Below, piece after piece: positions 43,054-54,020 of a stretch of 64,000 nucleotides of DNA. Position 1 is the first letter of the stretch, and each line of letters starts with the position of its first letter. This DNA is from Perognathus longimembris pacificus. Its lineage: Eukaryota; Chordata; Mammalia; Rodentia; Heteromyidae. Below the pieces are notes generated by a model. That model ran no database searches. It was not told the origin of the DNA and saw nothing but the letters and a program-made list of their open reading frames with translations. The stretch is from contig NC_063181.1 in assembly GCF_023159225.1 (NCBI RefSeq), positions 9,879,606 through 9,943,605 of the forward strand, in the 5' to 3' direction. Position numbers and translations under genes: made by a program.

Positions 43054-45237
43054 CAAACCTGACCAAATGAGATCAGTTAAGCGTATAGGTAAGTCCTTGA
43101 TCTCATAAACGAGTCAGGTGCTGTGGGTAGGAGACCCCAGCCACACGGGGAGAGCCGAGAGCTGCTTGCTAGCCATGAGTACAAAGCTTGGGCCTGCAAG
43201 CTGCTTTCCCTTGCTAGACTGAGCGCATGCCTGGAGTTCCTCTCTAACTCACAGCCCCTCCCTCGTCCCACCCTTAGACCCAAAGCCAGGACCCGACCAC
43301 CTTCACCATCACCATTCCCCATGGGAAACCTGTGCCAGCCACAGGTAAGCTCACACCTGCACTTCTGGATGGAAATTCAATAAATTACAGTGATTATCAT
43401 CACTGTGGTTGAGATGATTATTAGCTACAGGGCCTGAGATGCTACTAACCTCGGTGGGTCTTCTGAAACTCTGGAGACGAAAGAAGCACCTCTAGTAGGC
43501 GAAAGGCAAGTCCACGCTCCTTCAGAGCGTCATTGCCAAACTTGAACGAGACACACCGCCATGGGTCCCTGAGCTGTGTGAAGATGGTCATGGGGACATG
43601 TCCCCACCCAAGTGAGTTCCTAGGTCCAGAGAAGGGGGCCTGTGAAATGACCCGATTATAGCTATCACCATAAGATTGTTAAATTCCAAGGCATGAAAGG
43701 CGAGAGAGGGGACTCATGGGAAATTAGAGCCTGCCGCTTGTGTGAGGTACAAAGGCAGCGATGAAACAAGAAGATGCATTTCTGCACAGCTTCTGCACCC
43801 ATGGGTCTGGCAGCCCTTTGGGGAGTCTCTTCTATGCATGGACAGCTAGTTGGTCCATCACGATCTCCACCAATGACATGACCCCTGCAATGTGATCCCA
43901 ACATGCCACCCCCCCAGAGAAGATGGAGTTGCTCTTCCTTTCAGGTTCCGGAAGCATTGTGTTTTTTTGCACTCTATTACCACAAATAGCATAATAAGTT
44001 GTACCTGCTAGGTTTCTGGTCTCTTGCTAATTGGCTGTTCAGGAAACACTTGTAAACACTTGTAGGCTGACAACTGGTCCATTCTTTTCCCAGAAACCTG
44101 AGCGCCCCCATTCCCTGGCTGTCACTCAGAACTGGGGCCTACCTCTCTCCTGACCTGACTGACGTCTAGGAACATGTAGGGTAAACATTCTTTTGGTCTC
44201 GCCCTTTAGTGCCTGGGAAGATGAAGCTCAGTTCCGACATTGCTCCTGAGCTCTGCAGGTACTCTCCTTCTCCTACCTGGCCCTGGTCACCCTGTCCCCA
44301 TATCTGAGCCTAGCCCTGGTGGCCCAGGCCCTGCGAGTATTCACCCCCCATCCACACAGCCTGGGATCAGGTAGCAAGGTCTCCAAGAATGGAACTAGGC
44401 TTTAACTCCCGTCTTTCCAGGTCCCCCGCAAACACCCAGCAGGGTGGCTCCTCAGTTTGATCAGCTGATGAAATGATGGCAAGCTCAGAGCTTCTAGAAA
44501 GCCAGCAACTATGCAGACAGCTGCAGGACAAAGCAGCCCACCACACCGGGTGCTTGTGTGAGAGACCCCCCCGCTGCACAGTGGCTGAGAGCCGAAGGCC
44601 CATGGTCATTTTCGCCCTGGACTAGGGCTCGGCCAGCATTGACCCATTCACGTGCTTCCTCCACCCCAAACAACACCTCCCTCCAAAGAGGGCCTCGGAG
44701 ACCGCGTGCCTTCTGCACAGGCAGGTCCTCGGGCAGCTCTGGGCTCAGAGGAACACGTAGGTGTATCTTAGGCCTTGTCGAGTAAGTGGATCAGCAGCAT
44801 TGGAAGTGGCAAGGAGCAGAGACAGCCTGTGTAATTTCAAGCTTGTGATCACATCTCACATGCTCGGCTGAGCCACTGGACGAGGCAGGCCTCAGAAAGC
44901 CAGTGCTCAGTGCTGGGGGCCGTCAGCCAACCATCCGCAGCGCTGGCTGTGGTCTGTGTGTTCCCTGGCAGAGCTGACCTCCGCTGCTGCTCTCTGCAGG
45001 CGCAGGGCACCTGTGCTGTGTCTGTTCAGTCAACGCTTCCCAGCACCAAGCGCATCGTCCTTAGTCTCCACCACCTCCCCAGTTATCCACAGTTGACAAT
45101 TCCTTTCGTCCACACTTTGAGCACGAAGCTACCTGCAGGAGCTCCCTCCTGCTTTGATAGCAAGAACACCAGGGCCGCAGCCTGCCTTTCTAGCATCTAT
45201 TCCCAACCAGATCCACCTTCGTTCACTAATTTCTGAC
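43054..45237. other. Repeat-poor stretch, GC-richer than its surroundings
   Basis: About 2.2 kb with almost no recognisable repeat. Frames up to 108 codons (44910-45236) match nothing known and lie on both strands. It could include unique regulatory or transcribed sequence, but no exon is demonstrable. Confidence 0.45.
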
Positions 45238-45400
45238 TTATACTTTCATTGTCTTTAAGTAGTTGTACAGAGGGATTGCCATTCGACAAATCTGTTTATA
45301 AGTGCAATGCGTCATGACCTATATCATCCTTTGTATCCTCCTCCCATCTGCCTGCCTCCCTCCCAACACGAGCTCTCTCCTCAATTTTCCAGGATAGGCA
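45238..45400 (-). mobile_element. Old L1 3' UTR
   Basis: 'cattgtctttaagtagttgt' and 'acagagggattgccattcga', then 'caaatctgtttataagtgca' and a C-rich polypurine complement. It is parallel to 58862-58965 and to the tail of other L1 copies in reverse complement, and represents an older subfamily. Confidence 0.75.
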
Positions 45401-45927
45401 TTGAATATTGTGACTTGGTTTACTAATTTTAGCATAGACTCTCCACTGCTGCACAGAGACTGCCCTAATTGTGAACCTAGTTTGCCTTTTCAAGCTAATC
45501 TGTGACTTCTGCCTTAGCTAAATCCTTCAAATCCAAGCTCCCATCTCGTGAGCCCAGCGTCCTTTCTTTCCCTTTCCAGGCCCATTTCCGCCAATACTAA
45601 GCCACAGCTGTGCAGTAGCTGGTTCTCTCCCCTCTTTTTCTCATGAGATCTTGAAGGACATTTAAATCCCATTGGACAAAGTGCTCCTGAAAAATCTCTG
45701 CCTGCATCCTGCCCCGAGGGACCTCAGCACACCCCAACACCTGCCCAAGAACAACCGTCATCTCCCTATTTAAAGACCCAGAATACCAAAGGCCACGCAT
45801 TAAAAAAAAAAAAAAACAGCAGCAACCAGGTGTGGCCACTCTCCCAATCAGTGAGTGCTTCTACCTGCCCAGGCCCTGTGCCAAAGCCCCTGGTCAGCAT
45901 TGTGGTGAGCTACCGATGACAGGAGCT

Positions 45928-45930
<3 letters not shown>
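45401..45930. other. Unassigned non-coding stretch
   Basis: No gene is recognised. An A15 run is at about 45801-45815. The 80-codon minus-strand frame has no family match. Confidence 0.4.

Positions 45931-45970
<40 letters not shown>
45931..45970. repeat. (CA)20 microsatellite
   Basis: Uninterrupted AC dinucleotides over 40 bp. Confidence 0.97.
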
Positions 45971-45972
<2 letters not shown>

Positions 45973-46113
45973 TTGCTAAGACAAATGCCCACCTCGGTTC
46001 CCACCCACCTGTCTGTCACCTGGCTCTTCCCTCAACACCCAACCCCCAACCACAGAAATGCTTAGAGCCCTGGAAAGGCACAGTTGCAGCTCCTGGCTGC
46101 TTTGCATGTTTAG

Positions 46114-46133
46114 CTAGTGCCATCTAGTGGCCA
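46114..46133 (-). promoter_or_regulatory. Candidate CTCF-binding site
   Basis: Read on the minus strand, 'tggccactagatggcactag' fits the CTCF core CCASYAGRKGGCRS at all 14 positions (46117-46130), and the flanking 'tgg' and 'ta' also agree with the long form of the motif. CTCF is a zinc-finger protein that anchors chromatin loops and insulators. The site lies in a repeat-poor part of the window. Occupancy cannot be seen from sequence. Confidence 0.6.
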
Positions 46134-47039
46134 AAAGGCGCCACCTCCACTCGCCTTTCAGCCTTGGGGGAAAAAAAATGCCCTAGGCCGGTTTTTTAAT
46201 GTTGGTTTTTTTACTTTCTTTCTTTCTTTTTTTTTTAAGGGAAAGAAAAAATGGTCTTAAAATTCATAAGCAAAGACAGCAGGAAGCTTCAGTTCTCAGG
46301 AAATGACTTGACCGCTTGCCAATGTAGACCTTAGGAGCAAGGCCTCCTGCCTCGTAATAGCCTAGGCAAAAAAGGCTTTCCCTAAGCAGATTGAGAAGCT
46401 GCAAGAAAGGGAGAGAAGGAAGGAGGGGAGGCTGGAGAGAGAGAGATTCAGGAGATTAGGGAGCATGGGAAACCCTGCAGCCAGAGGTAGAAGAGAGGAG
46501 ATGAGCTGCACCTGGGCCGACAGAGGAAGAAGGTGCGGTTCAGAGGCAGTTGGGATGCCTCGGGATCTGAGATAAAGGGCTTGACCCAGTGTAGAGAGCG
46601 AGATGGCAAGGCTCATACTTGAAGGCAAAGTGGATGTGCCAGAGCTGCCCTGGTAGGGGACAAGACCAACCAACCGCTCATGTACCTGCCTGCCCAGTGC
46701 ACCTGCTCCCTGAGACCACACTTCTGTCTTCCAGTCCTGCCTGCCCCGTCCATCTTCCCATCACCAACGCATCTCTTAGCATCCTGAAGCCTCGCCAGGC
46801 TGGGTAGCAAGAGGGTCAGGACCTCCTACAGCCCAGGACAACCCCAGGGGCTTCAAGTCCTAGCCAGCCTTCTCCAGGGTCTCTGCCCCTCACCTGCTGC
46901 CTTCAAGCTTCCTAACTTAGGTGCAAAGACATAAAAAGGAAAGAAAAACACACTCACGGTGGGCGGGGGGGGGGGTACCCCTGCCTAGTGTCTGCACAGC
47001 CCCTAAGGCCAGCCAGAGGCTCTGTGTGGCCCATTAAGG
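46134..47039. other. Unassigned non-coding stretch
   Basis: T-rich and purine-rich low-complexity patches (46195-46250, 46390-46450) and a G-run near 46965-46974. The 119-codon minus-strand frame at 46362-46721 is Ser/Leu-rich and probably fortuitous. No gene is seen. Confidence 0.4.
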
Positions 47040-47240
47040 TGACAAGAAGGGCTATTACGCAAATTCATTATTGACTATTTCACATTAGATTCCATTTTTT
47101 TCCCTTTGATGCCAACACAACTAATAAAAATGCACTTTATCTTCTTGGATTTATGGGCTCGTAAAGCTGCTTTCATGTACCTCAGGGAATTGGGATTGAA
47201 GGAGAATTAAACATCTCCAGCGCAAAGCCTGCCCAGGTAA
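47040..47240. promoter_or_regulatory. Candidate enhancer-like block with homeodomain motifs
   Basis: A repeat-free AT-rich block with several homeodomain-type sites: 'acgcaaattcattattg', 'actaataaaaatgc', 'ggatttatgggc' and, at 47158-47165, 'ctcgtaaa', which is the preferred site of HOX group-13 proteins. The clustering resembles deeply conserved developmental enhancers. Conservation and activity are untested here. Confidence 0.35.
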
Positions 47241-47959
47241 AGAGAGTGGGGGAAGGAACGGTGAGGTAGAGGCCCCAAAGAGAAGAGAAGAGATTCAAGG
47301 ACAAGAAATAAAATGAAGTTTAAAAACCTGGCCAAAAAAATATGGCTTTAATATATTGTGAAAGAATAAAAACCTCATAAAAAGTTATCACCAGACATGA
47401 GGAGTTCGTAATGTCGCCCATTGTGGATTCTGGAGAGGAACTCTCTGGGAAGTGAATCATTAAGTCAAAGTAAGCCAAGAGCTGGTGGTGAGACTCAACT
47501 AATGGACAAAATGGAAGGAAAGGGAGAGGCCTCCAGCCCGAAAGCAGCAGTGCAGCCGGACCTTGAGTCATAACTCAAGGAAGATGGGGAGGTTATCCAC
47601 AGTGTCCCCACTCCAACCCCAGAAGATTCTGAGAGGAAGGGATGTCAGGGGCTGAATTTTGTGTCTTCAGAGAACACGATCTAGTCCTGGCTCTAGCCAT
47701 CCATCCCTAAGATACTATAGGAAACACCACATTTCTCTTTCTGGTTTTCTTCTCTGAAAACTAGGGACCAGGCCCCCTTGGCCAAATACCTCCAAAGCCA
47801 TTGCAAAGCCAAATGGAACCAGCTAAGTAAGGGTGGTGGGGAGGGCTTTCTTGCATTCCAACCTGAAACTTGAGATCCTTTCTTGCCATCTTACTTCCTT
47901 TCATCCCACACCCAAGCTATCACCAGTCTTACTGTTTGGGCCTCAAACACCTAACTCCT
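47241..47959. other. Unassigned non-coding stretch
   Basis: No gene or named repeat is recognised. Confidence 0.4.
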
Positions 47960-48165
47960 CTTACTGGGGCACCGGTGACTCAGACTGTAATTCTAGCTCC
48001 TCAGAAGACTGAGATCTGAGCATCTCCATTCAAAGACAGCCCAGAACACAAAAATCTGAAAGACTCTTATCTCCAATGAACCAGCAAGAAGACTAAAGTG
48101 AAGATAGAGCCAAGAAGCTAAGCGAGAGACCCTGAGTTCAAGCCTCAACTGGAAACCCTTCCTCA
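47960..48165 (+). mobile_element. B1-like/Geo composite SINE, diverged
   Basis: 'ggtgactcagactgtaattc', 'cagaagactgagatctgagc' and 'aagactcttatctccaatga', followed by a degraded Geo ending 'gaccctgagttcaagcctc'. One of the more diverged copies. Confidence 0.8.
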
Positions 48166-48184
48166 ACAAAAATCTAACTTTTTT

Positions 48185-48800
48185 GCTTGCTCCTGGTCTC
48201 CAGCTCCAACTGGCTAGCAGGTGTGAACTGCTATTACATTTCACAAAGTCTAAGACCATCCCTTTCTCATTAGCATCTTCCAAATGCATTCTGCATGTAG
48301 CCCTTGGAGGAGCTTGTAAAAAAATGCACATCAGATTTTACTACTCGCGGCTCAGAGGTCTACACTGGCTGCTGCTGAATGGAAGGCAAAGTTCAAAAAG
48401 CTTACCCAGTTAGAAAACGTCAGGGGAAAAGGTCAGATCTAGCCAGGCCGAAGGGCTCCTAACTTGCTCTTGCATGTCAAGTCTTCCTTCTGTTCCTCCA
48501 CTGTAGCACTCTGACTTTTGGTCTTCTCTATTCAGCATGGTCCCAGGCATCTAAATCATAATCACTCTGAATGTCACTCGCAAGGGTCTTCGGGGCCTTC
48601 CAACCCAACATTGGCCACCTGTGTACGGACTACATTTCTCCTACATAATGTGTGTTCAAATTTGAGCTTACACGCGCACCTTTGGACTTAAATGTAATAG
48701 TTGCCTCTTGTACTAAGTTGTTAACCCTTTCCGGGCAGAGAATATGCTATTTCCTATCTATTATTTCACCAGTACTTAACTGGAAGCCAAGCTGGTAATC
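48185..48800 (+). mobile_element. L2 LINE 3' region, diverged
   Basis: 'cacactggctgctgctgaat'-like text at 48361 ('tacactggctgctgctgaat', 'ggaaggcaaagttcaaaaag') corresponds to the L2 'cagtggctcccca ... aaagtccaaactc' block. Downstream, 'ttaaccctttccgggcagag' fits the L2 3' end. The boundaries are uncertain. Confidence 0.5.
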
Positions 48801-48862
48801 AGCTTTCAATCAGTATTATCTCTGCAAATGGAAAGAACCTTAGGTGACAATTAAAAAAAATG

Positions 48863-49152
48863 ACTGCTGTGATCTGGATTTGGGTTGTGGTCCCAAAGGC
48901 TCTCCCAGCAGAAATTGGAGGACAGGGCCTTAAAATGATAGGTGAAAGGCATTGGGTCATGCAGAAACTCACCCTTGGAAGAGATTAATGGAGGTCCTAC
49001 TGGGCACAGTGAGTTCCCATCAGCGTTTCCTTGATCACACATGTACCATATAGCCAACTTCTCTTTCACTTCTGTGACATAGTGTGACACAGCCAACGGG
49101 TCTTTCTCAGATACGGACACTGCTATTTGGACTTTCTAGCAACTGAAATTTT
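48863..49152 (+). mobile_element. MaLR-type LTR (MST/THE1-like)
   Basis: 'tgctgtgatctggatttggg', 'gaggacagggccttaaaatg', 'cattgggtcatgcagaaact', 'cttctctttcacttctgtga' and 'acactgctatttggact' follow a MaLR LTR in sense orientation. Confidence 0.6.
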
Positions 49153-50124
49153 GAACCAGAGAAACTTCTTCATATATTACCCAGAGTCAGGGATCCTGTC
49201 AGAGTACAGAAAGGACTAAGTCAGAGGAAGAAATGCAGCTTCCCATGGTTGTAGTAGAAGGAAAGAGAGAATCTGCAAGGAGGCATGGAAGAACTTCCTG
49301 AGGCAGGGGATGTAGAAGAAGAAGTTGAAAAAGAGCAAAAACAGGTGTTCAAGACACAGCTGTCTATTTCTGGGATCCACTTCATTCCTGCATTGCCTTG
49401 TTTCATGCAATTCATTAAGTACAGAAGCCCTGTGACATGGAAGCTTCAGACTCAACCAGGTTGGGGAATCCCAGGTGAGTTAGACATTGTCCATTCCCTC
49501 AGAGCAAAAGGTGAGAGAAAAAGTATTGCTCGGAAGGGAACCAGGGACCAAGGCAAGGAATTGGATGTCACCAAGCATCGCACACACACATGCTGAGCCC
49601 TGGAACCTTGCCATGACTGAAGAACAGGCCCACTGGCCATCCTGCACAACCTTGTATGGTGGCCACCTCTGGTGAGACCATGGTGGTCGGATATATCTTT
49701 ATATTTACAGGGAAAAAAATATGATTTATTTCCAACAATGAACAAAACTGGTCATACATGGAGTGACCACCTTCCCTTAGCCAATCTGACTAACAGCCCA
49801 TAAGTAAAGCAGATGCTCATTCCTTTATTTACACTAAGGAAACAAAGCTTCTTACACAGGGTTGGCCAGGGTTGAACTGGTAACTCTCTGCCAGGATGCT
49901 TATACACAATTGATAATTTTCAGCCCTAAAATGCACCCAGCTCCTTTGGCCTCTGACTCCAAGCCTTTCCCTACATTACTTGCAGTGTCTGAACTCACCC
50001 TATCCTTTGTGAAGATAATCCCAGTTTTGCTTCAGTGCCTCTCTCAAATCTCTCCTCTGGCTGCTGACTAGGTTAAGTCTCCCTGCTCAATGCTCTTACA
50101 GTTTCTTATACTTCTGCTCACTCT
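49153..50124. other. Unassigned non-coding stretch
   Basis: No gene is supported. Frames up to 103 codons (49285-49596) match no family. No named repeat is recognised. Confidence 0.4.
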
Positions 50125-50245
50125 TCACCCAACAAATATTTACTCATGTTTATTTGAAATCCTGTGTGCCAGATAGCAGTCTGCAGATTGGGAATACGTC
50201 AGTGAATAAAATAGGTAAAACTTTCTGAGCTTTGGGGTTTAAATG
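50125..50245 (+). mobile_element. Ancient mammalian interspersed repeat fragment
   Basis: 'acccaacaaatatttactca', 'cctgtgtgccagatagcagt', 'gggaatacgtcagtgaataa' and 'aataggtaaaactttctgag' follow the common mammalian-wide sequence 'caacaaatatttattgagc ... gtgccaggcact ... gtgaacaaaac'. The family is not assigned. Confidence 0.55.

Positions 50246-50247
<2 letters not shown>

Positions 50248-50286
<39 letters not shown>
50248..50286. repeat. (CA)n microsatellite
   Basis: Uninterrupted CA dinucleotides over about 39 bp. Confidence 0.97.
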
Positions 50287-50289
<3 letters not shown>

Positions 50290-50335
50290 CAATAGGCTAT
50301 AAGCTACTTAGGAACATTAAAAATGGATTGCATTG

Positions 50336-50563
50336 TCAGGCACCAGTGGCTCACACCTTTAATTCTAACTACTCAGAAGATTGTGGTCTGAAGATCACAG
50401 TTTGAAGCCAGTCCTGGCAGGAAATTCCATTAGACTTTTCTCCAATTAGCCAGCAAAAAGCCAGAAGTGGAGGTATAGCTCAAGTGATAGAGCACCAGTC
50501 TTGAATGAAAAAGCTAAAGAACAGAACCCAAGCCCTGAGTTTATGTCTGAATACCAGCACAAA
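50336..50563 (+). mobile_element. B1-like/Geo composite SINE
   Basis: Head: 'cagtggctcacacctttaat', 'gtctgaagatcacagtttga' and 'ttctccaattagccagcaaa'. Geo: 'gtatagctcaagtgatagag' and 'caagccctgagtttatgtc'. The tail expands into an AG-rich simple repeat. Confidence 0.88.
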
Positions 50564-50690
50564 AGAAAAAGAAAAGAAAAGGAAGGAAGGAAGGAAGGAA
50601 GGAAGGAAGGAAGGAAGGAAGGAAGGAAGGAAGGAAGGAAGGAAGGAAGGAAGGAAAGAAGGAAGGAAGGAAAGAAGGGGAAAAACATGA
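50564..50690. repeat. (GGAA)n microsatellite at SINE tail
   Basis: An A-rich (AAAAG)n transition, then about 25 GGAA units (50581-50680) with two AAAGAA-type interruptions. The repeated-lysine/glycine/arginine and proline/serine/phenylalanine frames on both strands are artefacts of this repeat. Confidence 0.97.
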
Positions 50691-50734
50691 TTGAGGCTGT
50701 GTGCTAGGGGACTTCTCTGAGGAAATTCCATTTA

Positions 50735-51080
50735 CAGTGAGCTCAGGAGGAGATATTAGGAGGAAAAGGAGCCAGCCACGTGGAAGGAGAAGAGAAACAG
50801 TACCTGCAGAGACAAGCACGTGCAAAGGACCCTGGCACTGCAATGCGAGTCCACCTGTGTGACTGGACAGAGGCCAGTTTGGCTGAGGGCACTGAAGAGA
50901 AAGCAGAGGGGAAAGGAACTGGGCTGGGAAGCATTCCAGACACAGACTCTGGGGAAACATCTGGGCCATGACCAAGGTTCCAGATTGTACGGATTGTATA
51001 GTAAGGCATTGAGAGTAGGAGTGATGTAGTGAGTATGGGATATTTTGAGGGAAAATGCAGAAATGAGGAAAGCAGGAAGA
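50735..51080 (-). mobile_element. L2 LINE 3' region
   Basis: 'aagcacgtgcaaaggaccct', 'gcactgcaatgcgagtcc', 'gaggccagtttggctgaggg' and 'tagtaaggcattgagagtag' follow the L2 3' region in reverse complement (gtgcaaaggccctgaggc ... ggccagtgtggctgga). Confidence 0.6.
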
Positions 51081-51444
51081 AGCTTTTCCAGCAAATTAAA
51101 GGTAATCATGCCTTAGACTGCATTAGCAACAAGTCATCTTTTGGGTGAATTTACATACACGTACTTTGGGATTGTGGTGCATGTGGTGTTTTTAAGTTCC
51201 ACAGTGGACATATGACACAAGATTCAAGAAACTTTACCTAATGTACATCAGGGTGTATAAATGGCCACAAAAATTCTAGCTGTTCACTTTAATGCAATTT
51301 AGTGACCAAAGTGCTTTGATAATTTCTTGTCCTTTGTACAAACGCCACCTTCACGTGAAGTAATTCTGATCCACTGCTCCTGGCCAATTTCCTTATATTT
51401 AAAGATACATTGTTTGTAACCTGGTCCCTACATAGTCAGACTTG
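51081..51444. other. Unassigned, repeat-free AT-rich stretch
   Basis: No repeat or gene is recognised. It contains several TTTAAG/AATTTAG-type motifs and may be unique sequence. Confidence 0.35.
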
Positions 51445-51805
51445 GTGTTGCCATGACAAATTCCTGAGAAAAACAATTTTTAAAAAAGTAAAAAAGGAGA
51501 ATTTAACTCGGCTCCTGGTTGAAGAGATAGGGTGCTTCATGTTTCTAAACTGGAGATGAGGCTAAACGTCATAGCGGCAGAAACACTTGGAGGAGATTAT
51601 TCCTCATGGTGGCCAGGAACCAGAAAGGAGGAAATCAAGGACACGACATAGCCCCAGATATCACATACCCACCTCACCTACTTCCTCTAGCTAGGAACCA
51701 TCTAGTAACATTTCTAGACCCTTCCAAAAAAAAACACACCACCAGCTAGGAACCAAGTGTTCAGCCTGAACCCTGGGTATATTCAAACTATAACATTCCC
51801 CTAAA
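51445..51805 (-). mobile_element. MaLR-type LTR
   Basis: 'tgttgccatgacaaattcct', 'aggagaatttaactcggctc', 'tcctcatggtggccaggaac', 'cacctacttcctctagctag' and 'tgggtatattcaaactataa' match a rodent MaLR in reverse complement. Confidence 0.75.
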
Positions 51806-52319
51806 AAGTGCTGCATTTAAGTAGACCGAGAGTTCTGCTCTGGGTCAGGTGGACATCCAGGAGTCCAGACATTATTATGTTATACAATGAGTCAGAACAG
51901 AGGTGAACTACATTTAGAAAAGAGACAGGGCTCCTGGAGCCAGCTCGCTCTGGAGAGGCTTCATGATTTGAGATAAGCAACACACCCACGTCTAAGATCC
52001 CAACAGATCCTTGTTCTTCCTGGGGCTCCCATTCTTCTAGGGCCATTGTTAAGGACCTACTGGGTAACAAAGGTGTTACAGAGGGTAGCAAGGCCCAGTA
52101 ATGAGAAAGAAAGCACTTTTTGTGGATAAAATGCTTTAAAGGGCTGCAGAGAACAGCAACGAGATATAAGGTGTTATTGTAACAACTTCCAGTAGGTGAG
52201 AAGCAGGGTTAGCCTTGGCGCTGAGACCAAGAAACCCATTCTCCAGGGAGCGCTCATCTTGAGCTATTGACTGCTCACTTGACTTGGCCCCATCCCCCTT
52301 ACAGAAAGAGAATGGCTTT
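51806..52319. other. Unassigned non-coding stretch
   Basis: No gene or repeat is recognised. Confidence 0.35.
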
Positions 52320-52560
52320 GAGGGAAAATTCTTGGCAATCAGCTCATGTGTGATTTATAAGTTTACGGTTCTGGGAGGCATGCGAGCGTGGGGGCATAGA
52401 TCTCAGTAATTAATCCTAGGAGGTCTCTAATGACAGAGGAGATGGTGCTGTGTGAAAGTCTCTTTAATGCTAAACAGCTTGTGTTATCTAACAAATGAAA
52501 ACATTTCACACCCAATAAACGTCACTTTTGATAAGTGCTACTAGTGGTCATAAATCTGAG
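52320..52560. other. Repeat-free block, candidate conserved non-coding element
   Basis: It contains 'cagtaattaatcctagg', 'tctctaatgacagagga' and 'cccaataaacgtcac' (homeobox/CDX- and CREB-like cores) in AT-rich unique-looking sequence. This is a candidate only. Confidence 0.25.
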
Positions 52561-53164
52561 GGATAACACAAGCAGGAGAACACAGCCTAACCTCCACAAG
52601 GGCCCCTTTGCTCTCTGTCTCCAGGTGATCTGGGACAGAACAGAGTCCCAGAGTCCCCAGAGTCCCCTCCCTCCGTGGCGACCCAGCGACTCTGGGTCAG
52701 GGAGACCCCGAGCCCAGCCCCCCATCACACCAACCACGATGCATCTGCATCCAAGGGGACAAATAAATAAAGCAAAACAAAACTAGAAGGCCTTGCCTCT
52801 GTGTTCTTCTCATGTTTCCTTATCTGGAATGTATCAGGAACTAATAGGAATAGGCTTAAATGATAAAAAAAAAAAAAAGAAATCATCCCTAGCCCATCAT
52901 CAGAAAAGCATTTAGTGATTAAATGTGTTTGATTGAACCAAGGCATCTGCAAAGATCCAATCTTTCCCCTCTGGGCGGACAGACTGTGGATCTATCCCAC
53001 GTGCTAAATGAGAAGCATTTTATCTTGCACATCAAGGCCTCTCAGTTACACGGATGTGTCTACATGACCAGGAAGGACAGAGGAGACTTGATTCCATCGC
53101 AGAGAGGTGAAGGCAAAAGCCAAATTAAACTGCAAAGGAAAAAAGGTGCTAAAAAGAAAATGTC
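52561..53164. other. Unassigned non-coding stretch
   Basis: No gene or named repeat is recognised. An A14 run lies near 52865-52878. Confidence 0.35.
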
Positions 53165-53408
53165 CTGTGGGATGCTAGGAGCTCACATCTGGAATCCTAG
53201 CTACTCAGGAGGTCTGAGGATCACAGTTCAAAAACACAGCCTGGGCAGGAAAGTCTGTGGGATGGTTACTGCCAATAAAGTACAAAATTAAGTAAGTATG
53301 TATCATAAGTGGAACTGTAGCTCAAGAGATAGACCATTAGCCTTGAGTGAAAAAATGCAGGAACAGTGCCCAGATCCTGAGTTCAAGCCCCAGGGTCATC
53401 ACCAAAAC
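53165..53408 (+). mobile_element. B1-like/Geo composite SINE
   Basis: 'gagctcacatctggaatcct', 'tactcaggaggtctgaggat' and 'gcctgggcaggaaagtctgt', then Geo with 'gtagctcaagagatagacc' and 'gatcctgagttcaagcccca'. Confidence 0.88.
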
Positions 53409-53869
53409 CAACCAAAGAAACAGAAAAAACAAAAGTGGTGGCAAGGAGCTGGGATATGAAGCAGGTAGGAAGACGGGCAACATATCCACTAGGGCAATGG
53501 AACTATTCTTTATGACACTCTAATAGTGGACATATTTAATAACAATGTGTCCACACTTGGCTCATCAACTGTAGCAAGTGTACTGCACTCCTCCTGTACA
53601 ATGTTAATGAGGGGAAGGCATGGGGGTTACATGGGAAATCTCTATGTAGCCAAAAACAGCCACTTAAGCCAGGCTTAATATCCTTCATTTGTTCTGGACC
53701 CAGAACCTACCTCATTAGGCATCTTCAGTCTTAGCAAAAAGAATCAAGTCAGGTTATTAAGGGAAGGAGCCAATTGCCTTTTACTTCTTTCCTTCTTTGT
53801 TCTAAAAGGAAAGAGTAACGAGTTCGCTCCTGTTGTCGGAATAACAACGAGGGCATTTTCTGGCAGTCA

Positions 53870-54020
53870 CTTCACAGGGAAATTTGTCCTGTAATTGGAG
53901 CATCAGAGGCTCACCCGGCACCCACCATATAAATTAGTCTCTTCTCTCCGTTTACAAATGTTAGCATAATTATCGCAGCGAATATGAATTCAGCCTGGCC
54001 AACTTCTTCATTAGAAATTC
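53870..54020. other. Repeat-free block, candidate conserved non-coding element
   Basis: It contains 'cctgtaattggagcatcaga', 'catataaattagtctct', 'gttagcataattatcgcagc' and 'cttcattagaaattcagc': several homeodomain-type TAAT cores in unique-looking sequence. Confidence 0.3.

Noticed and set aside
50581..50680. Possible CRISPR-like regular repeat
   Set aside because: The array is a 4-bp simple repeat without spacers, in a mammalian genome.
50541..50975. 144-codon minus-strand frame rich in Pro-Ser-Phe-Leu
   Set aside because: The repeated residues come from translating the (GGAA)n array; it is not a protein-coding repeat.
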